In this document: positions 36,394 through 44,905 of the stretch, piece by piece | Layout: each line of letters starts with the position of its first letter | Numbering within the stretch: position 1 is the stretch's first letter | NCBI GenBank assembly: GCA_900299145.1 | Contig: OMIN01000124.1 | Coordinates: 32,053-96,052, forward strand | DNA from: Betaproteobacteria bacterium | Lineage (GTDB): Bacteria; Pseudomonadota; Gammaproteobacteria; Burkholderiales; SG8-41 | Direction of reading: 5' to 3' | Length of the DNA stretch: 64,000 nucleotides | Notes under the pieces: generated by a model | Database searches by the model: none | What the model was told of the DNA's origin: nothing | The model's input: only the letters and a program-made list of their open reading frames with translations | Translations under genes and position numbers: made by a program

Positions 36394-37074
36394 ATGAACG
36401 CTCCCAGCCGCGGCATGCTGCTTGCCATGCTCGATTTGCAGGACAGCATGAACCAAAAAATCGATGCGGACTGGCGCGCCCGCCGCCACGCCTATCTGCG
36501 CGCGGTTTTGGTTGAAGCCACCGAGGCACTCGAACACTACGGCTGGAAATGGTGGAAAAAACAGTCGCCCGACCTGCCGCAACTGCGCATCGAACTCATC
36601 GACATCTGGCACTTTGTGCTGTCGGAGTATCTCCTGCGCGCCGAGGGTGACAAGGCGCATGCGGCGCAAACCATCGGTAGCGACTGGAATGCCCCACCAG
36701 CGCTGGATTTTGACGGTCAGCGCTATGAGTTCGATACACTGGACATCCGCCAGCAACTCGAACTGCTCGCCTCCATCTAAGCCGTGCGGCGGCTTAACAT
36801 ACCGCTGCTCGCAAAATTGTTCGCTGCAGTTGAACTCACGCCCGAAGCATTGTTTCGGGAATACGTTTCAAAAAACGTGCTCAATCACTTCCGGCAGGAT
36901 CGTGGTTACAAAACCGGCGAGTACAAGAAAACCTGGGACGGCGCGGAAGACAATGTGCACATGGTTCAGTTGCTTGACGGCATCCGCGCCGCCGATGAGC
37001 AACTGCCCGATGCGCTGTATCGTGCGCTGGCGGAACGCTACGATGGGCTGCGGGTGGCGGGGAAATTATCCTGA
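36394..37074 (+). pseudogene. Dimeric dUTP diphosphatase, interrupted by an in-frame TAA
   Basis: A single frame of 226 codons with TAA at 36778-36780 and no other stop before 37074. The N-terminal part (SRGMLLAMLDLQDSMNQKID, EATEALEHYGWKWWKK, IELIDIWHFVLSEYL) carries the metal-binding acidic residues of the all-alpha NTP-pyrophosphatase fold. The second part (LLAKLFAAVELTPEALFREY, NHFRQDRGYKTGEYKKTWDG, EDNVHMV) completes the dimeric dUTPase. The TAA lies between the two, at a position expected to be a helix; replacing it by Gln gives continuous family-like sequence. If really non-functional, another dUTPase must exist elsewhere. Sequence error or readthrough are the alternatives. Confidence 0.75.
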
Positions 37075-37128
37075 CGCCGCTGGCCCTGCCCCGCTACCCG
37101 GCGCCGGCTGGAGGAAAGTAAAAATAAC

Positions 37129-37148
37129 TCAATAAAAACAAATACTTA
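37129..37148 (-). repeat. Junction motif copy 11
   Basis: TAAGTATTTGTTTTTATTGA read on the minus strand, an exact match, then TTATTTTTA. It lies 26 bases after the GST stop, in the gap between the convergent dUTPase and GST genes; it is the only copy in a convergent gap. Confidence 0.85.
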
Positions 37149-37173
37149 CGAAAATCTCGTTTCTACTCTGTGC

Positions 37174-37779
37174 TCACGATGGCACGGTCGCCGCCACCGA
37201 CGCACGCGCTTTCACCGACTCATACCACTGCGCCAGTTGCGGCCGAGGCTCGCGCCAGTTTTCCTCTGCGAAACGAAAATCCAGATAGCCCAACACGCAC
37301 GCCGCGCCGATCTGGCCAATACCAAACTGCGTGCCCCAGCTCAGTGATTCCGCCGCGAGTGTATCCAGCCCATTGCGGATTTTGGTGAACTGGCCTTGCA
37401 CCCAATCGTTCCAGCGCAGGGCTTCGGGCCGCACCGCAGATTCATAACGGCACAGTACCGCCGCATCCAGGATGCCGTCGCACAACGATTGCAGCCGCAG
37501 CGCGTTCCAGCGCGCGGCGCCATCCGGAATGATGCGCGCACCGCCATGCTGCGCGTCGAGATATTCGCAAATCACCGAAGAGTCGTACAAGACTTCGCCG
37601 GTGTCCGTCAGCAGCGCGGGAATTTTCACCAGCGGATTTTGTTTTGCCAGATCGGCATTGGGACTCACCGGCGACACCGCCGTCGCGATTTCCTCAACGC
37701 GCGCTGTCAGACCTAACTCTCTCACGACAATGCGCACCTTGCGCGCGAAGGGGGACGCGGGGTTTTGCCAGAGACGCAT
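37174..37779 (-). CDS. Glutathione S-transferase family protein
   Basis: 201 residues from ATG 37779. Thioredoxin-like N-terminal domain: MRLWQNPASPFARKVRIVVR with the Ser-Pro-Phe of the G-site, then LVKIPALLTDTGEVLYDSSV (cis-Pro and the Asp-Ser pair that bind glutathione). The all-helical C-terminal domain follows. The sequence resembles the YncG/YibF-like group of proteobacterial GSTs. Motif copies flank it on both sides. Substrate unknown. Confidence 0.87.
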   Translation of the reverse strand: MRLWQNPASPFARKVRIVVRELGLTARVEEIATAVSPVSPNADLAKQNPLVKIPALLTDTGEVLYDSSVICEYLDAQHGGARIIPDGAARWNALRLQSLCDGILDAAVLCRYESAVRPEALRWNDWVQGQFTKIRNGLDTLAAESLSWGTQFGIGQIGAACVLGYLDFRFAEENWREPRPQLAQWYESVKARASVAATVPS

Positions 37780-37792
37780 GTTGTCTGCCTTA

Positions 37793-37814
37793 TCTAAAAA
37801 AACAAAATTACTTG
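37793..37814 (-). repeat. Junction motif copy 12 (degenerate)
   Basis: CAAGTAATTTTGTTTTTTTAGA on the minus strand resembles the consensus with insertions and several changes. It overlaps the stop of the racemase homologue and precedes the GST start by 13 bases, the position expected for a copy. Confidence 0.4.
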
Positions 37815-38548
37815 CCCGCCAGCAACCGCCCCCAACCTTCCACCGGCGGAGCAATCCCCGCCGCGATCAGCCGCCACGGCTGGGTAATCGGGTTGGTGAT
37901 CACCGGAATGCCAAAGTCTTCTTCGAGGATCGGCACCGCAGCCAGACTGCGCCACGCGCCGCCGGCGAGAAACAACACGTCGGCCTTGGGCGCCTTGCGC
38001 ATGGCTTCGCGGCCCAACTGAAACGCCAGTTTCACGCCGTGCTCGATGCTCATCGAAAACGCCTGCGCGGCCCACTGCCCGGCGGTGGTGATAGTCAGCA
38101 CCTCAATACCCGCCTGCTTCAAATATTCGACGACGAGTTTGTTCAGTTGATCCGACCAGCGGCTCGCCACCGCGATGCGCTTGGCGCCAAAATGCTGCAA
38201 TGCCGCCACCGTCGCTTCGGCGTGCGCATCGGCCACCGCGTTGGTTTTACGCGCAGTCTCCTCGATCAGCGCCAGCACGCGCGCACGGCCCAATTGCGAA
38301 GCTATCGGGAAGCCCGCCAGCGTAATGCTGTTCGCGCCCTGCGCCATCAATTCGTCAACACACTGCCAGTAACGCTTGCCGATTGCATCATGCACGCCCT
38401 CGGTGGTGTAGTCGGTCACTTCAATCGACGCCGCGATATGGCGAATGTCTGGAGGCAACAACGGCTGCGGCTGCGACATCGGATGGCGGTCCTCGCCTAT
38501 CGGCGAAACACTGGCGATGGTGTAGCGGGGTTTGACAGCGTCACTCAC
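37808..38548 (-). CDS. Asp/Glu racemase superfamily protein (arylmalonate decarboxylase / maleate isomerase-like)
   Basis: 246 residues from GTG 38548, with GGGAG upstream. Two homologous half-domains typical of the fold: MAQGANSITLAGFPIASQLG and KAPKADVLFLAGGAWRSLA are the two active-site loops. In racemases both loops carry a Cys, and in AMDase/maleate isomerase one or both. Here neither has one; the only Cys is in RYWQCVDELM outside the loops. The chemistry must therefore differ or be lost. Motif copy 12 is at its 3' end. The neighbour is a GST gene. Confidence 0.7.
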   Translation of the reverse strand: MSDAVKPRYTIASVSPIGEDRHPMSQPQPLLPPDIRHIAASIEVTDYTTEGVHDAIGKRYWQCVDELMAQGANSITLAGFPIASQLGRARVLALIEETARKTNAVADAHAEATVAALQHFGAKRIAVASRWSDQLNKLVVEYLKQAGIEVLTITTAGQWAAQAFSMSIEHGVKLAFQLGREAMRKAPKADVLFLAGGAWRSLAAVPILEEDFGIPVITNPITQPWRLIAAGIAPPVEGWGRLLAGK

Positions 38549-38636
38549 AATTTTCTCCCTACTGAAAAGTCCCGAATGCCACGATGACCATAACCCTGCG
38601 CGCCTCCCGCCTCACTCTTCACGCCTCACGCACACA

Positions 38637-41156
38637 CTACTTGCGCAACTTCAGATAAATCTCCGGCAGCTTGTTCGGCAGGCTGTTGATCTGATCGAGC
38701 ACCAGATAGTGCCCCGCGCCGAAAATCTGCGGCAGATACTGGTTGGCCATGGTGTCAACTGTGATACAGAACGGATGCACACCCTTGGCCACGGCTTCCT
38801 TCACCGCCATGCGCGTATCTTCGTGCAGATAGCGACGGTCGCCGCCGTCATCGTAGTCTTCCGGGCGTCCGTCTGACAGCAGCAACAGCAAGCGTCGCCG
38901 GCTTTCCACACGTTCGAAATGCTTGGTGGCATGGCGGATTGCCGCGCCCATCCGCGTGGCGAGCCGCCCCGACAGGCCGCCAATCTGGCTGCGCACGTCT
39001 TCGTTATAGCTTTCGCCGAAATCCTTGATGTTGTAGTAGCTGACGTTGTCGCGATACTTCGAGCAAAAGCCTGCGATGGCATAGTTGTCACCGACTTCTT
39101 CCATGCTTTCGGCGAACAACAGCACGCCCGCGCGAATGCGATCCACCAGCCGCCCGCCGCCTTCGGGCAAATGCTGCATGATCGAGGTCGACATATCCGC
39201 CAGCAGAATCACGGAAATTTCGCGCTGATTCTGCTCACGCCGCCGGTAGATCGTCGGCACCGGTGAACGCCCGGAGATTTTTTCCGCAACGAATTCGATT
39301 ACCGCGTTCAAATCCATGTCGTCGCCATCGAGCTGCTTGACGCGCGGCGCCATGCGCGTGGGCTTTTGCGACTGAATGGCTTTTTTCAAGCGTTTGAGCG
39401 CATTGGAGTACTGCTTCATCAGCCGCTGGGTCTCGGAGAGATTCGATTCTCCCAGCCGCTTCTCCTGCACCCAACTCCAGTTTTTCTTGTAGCGCGACTC
39501 GCGGTAATCCCACTCCGGGTACGGGATGCCTTTGTCGGCCGGGCCGCGGCCTTGCTGCGTGCCGTCGGGCCGGCTTTCCGCGCGTTTGGCAGCGCCGCTG
39601 GTATCACCATAGCCTGCGGTTTCCTGCTTCTCGCCGCCGTCCTGCTCATCGCCGGTTTCGGATTCCTGCGGCGATTCACTTTCGTCCTCGCCCTGCTCGT
39701 CAGGCTGATTTTCTTCCTGCTGGCCGGGCTGGGTCTGCGAATTTTCGTCCGGATTGTCCTGCGGATGCGCGACACGCGTCGAGTTCGGCCCGCGCCCCGG
39801 CAGAAACGCCGCGGTAAATGCTTCCGGATCGCGCACCGGCGGCAACGAAGCGTCCTGCTCGGCCACGGCGTAAATTTCACACGCAATGCGATGCGCGTCA
39901 GCCAGCGTAGCGCCCGCTTCAAACAGCGGCGCAAAACGCGCGTCCAGCACCGGCTCACCGCGCGAGGCGCGCAAGGCATCGCGTGCCGTGGCAATCCCCA
40001 GATCGTAGTATTCAGCAGAATCAGGATGCCTGGTACGGGCGGCCTCGGCGTTGCTGATCAGACGCTGAAAATAATTGGGGATCTGTTTTTGCAGCCGCGA
40101 TTCGATGCGCAGGTCTTCACACATATCGAAAATCAGCTGAAAGCGCATCGCGTCTTCGCCGTAGCGGGCGAAAATCGGCGACCACGACACCGGGCCGTCT
40201 TCCGGAAATTCGGCCTTGGCGTCGGTAAACATCTGCTTCATCGCGGTGCGGTCGAAGGTGCCGTGTCGCATGTGGCCCGCCGCGTGCAACACGGAAATAA
40301 TGGCTTCCTCGCGATTGCCCATCACCGCCGGGAAATACAGGCTCTCGCCATCGATTTCCATGAAAGGGCGGCCTTTTTCCGGCGACCACGTGCTTTCCTT
40401 AAGCTCCAGGCCTTCGCCCAACCACACTTCCAGCAGAATGCCGAGCAGCCGGTTGCGATCCGCGAGCTTGTAGCCCTGCATGTTTTCGAGCAGCAACGCG
40501 AGGCTTTCTTCGGACTCCAGCCGGAAATACGCCTCGCCGCGCGTGCGGCCCGACTGCATGATATCGGCGCCGCGCATCGCCCACGGCAGCACCGCCTGCA
40601 CACCCAGCAAATTGCGCACGCGAATCGCGCCGGGCAGGAACGTCGCCAGTTGCAGCTTGCGCGACTCATAGAGTTCCTCGGCAGGCGTATTCAACGCCTC
40701 GATGGCCGCAATGCCGCCGCCGCGCCCCGCCACATCCAGCACCGGCGTGGCGAAGTACGCGCAGCCGCATTCGATGGAGCGCGCGCACCATGTCAGGCCG
40801 ATGTTCGCCCAGCGCTCCTCGCCCGCGTGCCCCAGCGAGCCGAACGCGCGCGGCAGGTTTCGCATGAAGCCCTCAACAGCGGGCGACGAATGCCGCCAGC
40901 GCATGATTGAAAGCGCCTGCCGCGTCCACGGCAGCACCGATTCAGAAACCTTTTCGGCTTCCCGGCTGCCGCGCACAAAAGCCCTGCCGGCATCGCGTTC
41001 AAAATCCGACAACGTGCGGCAGGCGTTGATCCAGTCGAGCGTGGCTGCTTCGCCGTGCGGGCGAATGACGGGCAGCACGCCCTCGATTTCAGACAGCAAC
41101 TCGCCGTTCGATTCGCGGATGGCGTCGAGCAGCGTACGGATGGCGGGAGAACTCAC
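38637..41156 (-). CDS. VWA-domain protein of the CbbO/NorD type
   Basis: GTG at 41156, 839 residues. The first 480 residues are helical without a recognised domain except the NorD/CbbO-type repeats. At about 490-560 there is an acid- and Gln/Asn-rich linker (QEENQPDEQGEDESESPQES). The C-terminal VWA domain has the MIDAS motif LLADMSTSIMQ (654-658), with Thr and Asp completing it in LLSDGRPEDYDD. Paired, 21 bases downstream, with the MoxR-type ATPase. Such pairs act as activases, for example CbbQ/CbbO for RuBisCO and NorQ/NorD for NO reductase. No client enzyme gene is in the window. Confidence 0.83.
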   Translation of the reverse strand: MSSPAIRTLLDAIRESNGELLSEIEGVLPVIRPHGEAATLDWINACRTLSDFERDAGRAFVRGSREAEKVSESVLPWTRQALSIMRWRHSSPAVEGFMRNLPRAFGSLGHAGEERWANIGLTWCARSIECGCAYFATPVLDVAGRGGGIAAIEALNTPAEELYESRKLQLATFLPGAIRVRNLLGVQAVLPWAMRGADIMQSGRTRGEAYFRLESEESLALLLENMQGYKLADRNRLLGILLEVWLGEGLELKESTWSPEKGRPFMEIDGESLYFPAVMGNREEAIISVLHAAGHMRHGTFDRTAMKQMFTDAKAEFPEDGPVSWSPIFARYGEDAMRFQLIFDMCEDLRIESRLQKQIPNYFQRLISNAEAARTRHPDSAEYYDLGIATARDALRASRGEPVLDARFAPLFEAGATLADAHRIACEIYAVAEQDASLPPVRDPEAFTAAFLPGRGPNSTRVAHPQDNPDENSQTQPGQQEENQPDEQGEDESESPQESETGDEQDGGEKQETAGYGDTSGAAKRAESRPDGTQQGRGPADKGIPYPEWDYRESRYKKNWSWVQEKRLGESNLSETQRLMKQYSNALKRLKKAIQSQKPTRMAPRVKQLDGDDMDLNAVIEFVAEKISGRSPVPTIYRRREQNQREISVILLADMSTSIMQHLPEGGGRLVDRIRAGVLLFAESMEEVGDNYAIAGFCSKYRDNVSYYNIKDFGESYNEDVRSQIGGLSGRLATRMGAAIRHATKHFERVESRRRLLLLLSDGRPEDYDDGGDRRYLHEDTRMAVKEAVAKGVHPFCITVDTMANQYLPQIFGAGHYLVLDQINSLPNKLPEIYLKLRK

Positions 41157-41177
41157 TGATTGCGTTCCAACCCGCCT

Positions 41178-42026
41178 CTAAACGGCGAAATGCGCGTTGA
41201 CGATTTCCATCAGGGCTTCGGCAAGTTCAGGATCGTCGGTAATCGGATTGACCAGCGCCACCTGACAGGCCGCCACCGGATCGAGCCCCGCGCACATCAT
41301 CGAGGCGGCGTAGACCAGCGCGCGCGTGGACGTCGCTTCTTCAAGGCCGTGGTCTTTCAACAAACGCGCCTTGCGCCCCGTCGCCACCAGTTGCTGCGCG
41401 TTTTCGTGCGTGAGGCCCGGCACTTCGGCCATCAGAATCTTGCGCTCGATTTCCTCGGTGGGAAAATCGAAATTGAGCCCCACAAAACGCTGCTTGGTTG
41501 ACGGCTTAAGATCCTTCAGCACGGTTTGATAGCCGGGGTTGTAGGAAATCACCAGCATGAAATCCTCGTGCGCGTCGATTTCCTGGCCCTTTTTCTCGAT
41601 AGTAAGTTTGCGCCGGTGGTCGGTCAGCGAGTGAATCACCACGGTGGAGTCCGTGCGAGCCTCAACGATTTCATCAAGGTAGCAAATCGCGCCGGCCTTG
41701 ACCGCGCGCGTGAGCGGCCCGTCCTGCCACACGGTTTCGGCGCCTTCCAGCAAGAAGCGGCCAACGAGGTCGGAACTGGTTAAATCCTCGTGGCACGACA
41801 CCGTCACCAGCGGGCGCTTCAACTGAAACGCCATATGCTCCAGAAACCGCGTTTTGCCGCAGCCGGTGGGGCCTTTCAGCATGACCGGCAGCCGGCGCTT
41901 GTAGGCCGCCTCGAATACCGCGACCTCATTGCCTTGCGGCTCATAATAGGGCGCGGTGTCGCTCGCGAGCGGAATTTGAACAATATCGTGCTCCACGCCA
42001 CGCTGGCGCGCTGTTGCTGTCTTCAT
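41178..42026 (-). CDS. MoxR-family AAA+ ATPase of the CbbQ/NorQ type
   Basis: 282 residues. Walker A GPTGCGKT at 52-59, Walker B AICYLDEI, sensor/arginine region [21 protein letters not shown], typical of CbbQ/NirQ/NorQ. It works with the VWA protein downstream. The C-terminal part ([19 protein letters not shown]) is the CbbQ_C-like extension. Start at ATG 42026; the gap to the divergent GST gene holds motif copy 13. The client could be RuBisCO, NO reductase or another enzyme; none is seen here. Confidence 0.87.
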   Translation of the reverse strand: MKTATARQRGVEHDIVQIPLASDTAPYYEPQGNEVAVFEAAYKRRLPVMLKGPTGCGKTRFLEHMAFQLKRPLVTVSCHEDLTSSDLVGRFLLEGAETVWQDGPLTRAVKAGAICYLDEIVEARTDSTVVIHSLTDHRRKLTIEKKGQEIDAHEDFMLVISYNPGYQTVLKDLKPSTKQRFVGLNFDFPTEEIERKILMAEVPGLTHENAQQLVATGRKARLLKDHGLEEATSTRALVYAASMMCAGLDPVAACQVALVNPITDDPELAEALMEIVNAHFAV

Positions 42027-42287
42027 TGAATCCCCGGATTACGGTTGAACGATGGGTGCGAAACGGTACGAAAGAGTACAAATCGATACGACGGGCGGCA
42101 GAACCTGTGCCAAACCTGAATCTTAACATCCGCGCGGCACGCGCCATAATGCTTGCCGCGCGCCATGGCGAAATTTTTCCGCCCGGCGTCCCCAGCGATG
42201 TGGCCGTCATTTTGTGCGGGGCTTACAATGCGTTTGCCGTAGCGTCGGCCGCAGTCTGTATCAGGCGATGCCGAGGATACTATACCG

Positions 42288-42307
42288 TAACTATCTGTTT
42301 TTATTAA
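42288..42307 (+). repeat. Junction motif copy 13
   Basis: TAACTATCTGTTTTTATTAA, two differences, then ATTTTTATTGATC and the ATG of the interrupted GST at 42321. It lies in the 294-base divergent gap upstream of cbbQ; the rest of that gap shows no gene. Confidence 0.75.
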
Positions 42308-42320
42308 ATTTTTATTGATC

Positions 42321-42998
42321 ATGAAACTCTACTTTCATCCCGTTTCCACCGTCAGCCGCCCCGTGATGCTGCTGGCCGCCGACGAAAACATCGCGCTCGA
42401 CATGCAACTGGTCGATCTCTTCAAGGGGGAGCACCGGCAACCCGCCTATCTCGCCATCAACCCCAGCGGCCAGGTACCCACGCTTGAAGACGGCGATTTC
42501 CGCCTCACCGAAAGCTCGGCCATTCTGAAATATCTGGCCGAGAAAACCGGCTCGCGCGCCTACCCCGCGGACCTATAACAACGCGCGCGCGTTAACGAAA
42601 TGATGGACTGGTTCAACACCGGTCTTTACCGCGATCTCGGTTACGGCATGGTGTATGGCCAGGTTCTGCCTGATTACGTCTACAGCGACGCCGCCGTGCA
42701 AAGCGCCGTGCTCGCCCGTGCCCAAAAAAAGGCCAATCACTGGCTGCAAATCCTCAATGACAGCGTGCTGGGCGCAAACAAAAAATTCGTTTGCGGCAGC
42801 GAGATCACACTGGCGGATTATCTCGGGGTGTGTTTCCTCACGCTGGGTGAAGTCGCGCAACTCAAATACGACGCCTATCCGAATGTCACGCGCTGGATCA
42901 GCACCCTGAAATCGCGCCCCACCTGGGCGAAGGCCAACGAGGGCTTTTATCAATACTTCGTCGGCGGTTACAAGGACCGGAAGTTTTTGCCGCTGTAA
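42321..42998 (+). pseudogene. Glutathione S-transferase, interrupted by an in-frame TAA
   Basis: ATG 42321. The N-terminal domain MKLYFHPVSTVSRPVMLLAA, SGQVPTLEDGDFRLTESSAI is complete (Ser of the G-site, cis-Pro and the Glu-Ser pair). TAA at 42576-42578 follows YPADL; the frame then continues QRARVNEMMDWFNTGLYRDL to 42998, a normal GST helical domain ending YKDRKFLPL. Replacing TAA by Gln or Lys restores the family sequence (RARVNE). Two parts of one gene, in one frame. It is followed 16 bases later by the VOC gene. Confidence 0.75.
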
Positions 42999-43014
42999 AT
43001 TATCGGAGGCCGCC

Positions 43015-43515
43015 ATGAGCCATATCCGCGGACTGCATCACAACGCCTACCGCTGCCGCGATTCGGAAGAAACGCGCCAGTTCTACGAAGAATTTCTTGA
43101 ATTGCTGCTCGCCGAGGCGTTTGAAATCAAACAGACGCAAACTGGCCGCAACACGAGCGTGCTGCACAGCTTTTATCAGATGGACGACGGCTCGTTTCTC
43201 GCCTTTTTTGAAGCGCCGGATCAGCCGTTCGAGTTCAAGGCGCAGCACGATTTCGATCTGCATATCGCGCTTGAAGTCGATGATGCCACGCTGCAGCGCA
43301 TGTTCGCAAAGGGCAAGGCCGCTGGCATCCACACCCGCGGCATAGCCAACCACGGCTTCGTGCAATCGATTTATTTTCGCGACCCGAACGGCTATGTGAT
43401 CGAACTCACATCGAAGTTACCGGGGCACGACAAGGCGCTGGACCGCACGCTGAATAACGCGCGAGGCAAGCTCGACGCCTGGCAGACGGCGAAACGCGAA
43501 TCAGGAATTATCTAA
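43015..43515 (+). CDS. VOC superfamily dioxygenase/lyase-like protein
   Basis: 166 residues with GGAGG upstream of the ATG. GLHHNAYRCRDSEETRQFYE, then DLHIALEVDD, and YFRDPNGYVIEL are the glyoxalase/bleomycin-resistance/extradiol-dioxygenase pattern with His, His and Glu as metal ligands. The next gene encodes a xylose-isomerase-like TIM barrel, so the two may serve one degradative step. Its TAA (43513-43515) overlaps motif copy 14. Substrate unknown. Confidence 0.82.
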   Translation: MSHIRGLHHNAYRCRDSEETRQFYEEFLELLLAEAFEIKQTQTGRNTSVLHSFYQMDDGSFLAFFEAPDQPFEFKAQHDFDLHIALEVDDATLQRMFAKGKAAGIHTRGIANHGFVQSIYFRDPNGYVIELTSKLPGHDKALDRTLNNARGKLDAWQTAKRESGII

Positions 43516-43531
43516 TAAAAACAAATACTTA
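43512..43531 (-). repeat. Junction motif copy 14
   Basis: TAAGTATTTGTTTTTATTAG read on the minus strand, two differences at the end. It overlaps the VOC stop and ends 15 bases before the TTG start of the TIM-barrel gene, opposite to both genes. Confidence 0.75.
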
Positions 43532-43546
43532 CAATGAGGAGCTCGC

Positions 43547-44392
43547 TTGAACATCCTGCAAAACCGCATCGCGCTACATACTTGGACGATCGACACCACG
43601 CCGCTGGCCGACGCGCTGCGCGTTGCGAACGAAGCCGGCTACAACGCGGTTGAACTGCGCCACGTCGATTTTCTGCGCGGACGCAAAGCGGGCCTCTCCG
43701 AAGAAGCGATGGTGAAACAGGTTCGTGACGCCCGCATCAAGGTCGCGGTGATCGGCACCGAGAGCGGCGTAATATTTGAAACTGGCGATGAGTTAAAACG
43801 CAAGCTCGATTCATTGCGCTATGTCTGCGAAAAATGCATGGCATTGGATTGCGGCGTGATCATGGTGGCGCCGGGGCAGCACGCCGAGGGCGGCATGAAC
43901 CTGGCGATTCGGAATTTCAAAACCTGCGCGGAAATCTGCGGCGAACATGGCGTAAAGATCGCAGTGGAGTTCAACTCGCGCCATCCGCTGATCCGCACGC
44001 TTGAAAACGGCATGGAACTGGTCGACGCGGTAAACATGAAAAATGCCGGCTTGCTGCTCGACACCTATCACTTGCATTGCAGCGGCGGCAACGGGGCGAG
44101 TTTCAGGAACGTGCCGGTGGAAAAAATCTTCACTTTTCAGTTCAGTGATGCGCCGCCGGGGCCGCCGTCGGATTCGCGCCAGCCTGTCGACCGCCTGCCC
44201 CCGGGCAAAGGTGCGGCGCCGTTCGTGGAAATCTTCAAAACACTGATGGCGCTCAACTATCAGGGCTACATGAGTTACGAAGCGCCCAATCCGGCACAGT
44301 GGAACCGTCCCGCCGGTGAGGTGGCGCGTGAGGGCGTTGAACTCGTGCGCGCACTGCTTGCACGGGCGGAACAGGCCTCTGACGCTGCCTAG
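43547..44392 (+). CDS. Sugar phosphate isomerase/epimerase-like TIM-barrel protein
   Basis: 281 residues from TTG 43547; GAGGA at 43536-43540 supports the unusual start. The AP-endonuclease-2/xylose-isomerase-like barrel pattern is visible: ANEAGYNAVELRHVDFLRG, metal-ligand Glu in IAVEFNSRHPL, Asp/His in LLLDTYHLHCSGGN, and His/Glu in MSYEAPN. The family includes inosose isomerases and dehydratases. Next to the VOC gene. The exact reaction is unclear. Confidence 0.82.
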   Translation: MNILQNRIALHTWTIDTTPLADALRVANEAGYNAVELRHVDFLRGRKAGLSEEAMVKQVRDARIKVAVIGTESGVIFETGDELKRKLDSLRYVCEKCMALDCGVIMVAPGQHAEGGMNLAIRNFKTCAEICGEHGVKIAVEFNSRHPLIRTLENGMELVDAVNMKNAGLLLDTYHLHCSGGNGASFRNVPVEKIFTFQFSDAPPGPPSDSRQPVDRLPPGKGAAPFVEIFKTLMALNYQGYMSYEAPNPAQWNRPAGEVAREGVELVRALLARAEQASDAA

Positions 44393-44400
44393 CGCATCCG

Positions 44401-44432
44401 AAAATTCCCCGTTTCAGCATGAAGGGGGAATT
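44401..44432. terminator. Hairpin between convergent genes
   Basis: AATTCCCC at 44403-44410 pairs with GGGGAATT at 44425-44432 across a 14-base loop. On the minus strand the stem is followed by TTTT, so it suits termination of the leftward gene at 44490, and it lies eight bases after the TIM-barrel stop. Confidence 0.65.
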
Positions 44433-44489
44433 GGCCTGTGGCGGTAACCGCAGGAACTCGGTCGACCCGCCTTAGTCGAAAACCGAGTT

Positions 44490-44882
44490 TCAATCGCTCA
44501 TGCGTCCCGCACGGTGGTTGTCCGACGGATACAGAACCTGGGAAAACTTGCCGCTTTCCCGCATGTGTCGCACCGCTTCGTCCCATGCCGGCATCACATC
44601 CTTATCCTGCCGCCAATGCGCGTAGCCCGCTTCATCGCACCAGTGCCGCAACTTTGCCATGGCGTCGCGATGCGGCGAGGCGCCGCGAAACGCCACCATC
44701 GACTCGGAATCCTTCCACAGCGTCAGCGTCCAGAATGTCAAACCAGCGGTTTTACGCAACTGAACGCCCAGATTACCCGGAGTTTTCCTGGCCTGACTGG
44801 CGGCGCGCTGCGAACGCCAGATAAATTCCGGCAGGTACCGTATGGATCGCAAACGCAGACGCGTCACCGAAACGAACGTCAC
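44490..44882 (-). CDS. Conserved hypothetical protein, dimeric alpha/beta-barrel-like (spheroidene-monooxygenase-like)
   Basis: 130 residues from GTG 44882. The segments TRLRLRSIRYLPEFIWRSQR and GLTFWTLTLWKDSESMVAFRGASPHRDAM resemble a small ferredoxin-like dimeric barrel (DUF3291/CrtA-like group), where the WTLTLWKD strand and the helix after it are the hallmark. No signal peptide. I do not recognise a specific function. Confidence 0.6.
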   Translation of the reverse strand: MTFVSVTRLRLRSIRYLPEFIWRSQRAASQARKTPGNLGVQLRKTAGLTFWTLTLWKDSESMVAFRGASPHRDAMAKLRHWCDEAGYAHWRQDKDVMPAWDEAVRHMRESGKFSQVLYPSDNHRAGRMSD

Positions 44883-44905
44883 GATCGAATACCCTCACTC
44901 AAAAA

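Noticed and set aside
39366..40910. A plus-strand frame of 514 codons
   Set aside because: It is the shadow of the CbbO/NorD-type gene; Arg/His-rich, no family pattern.
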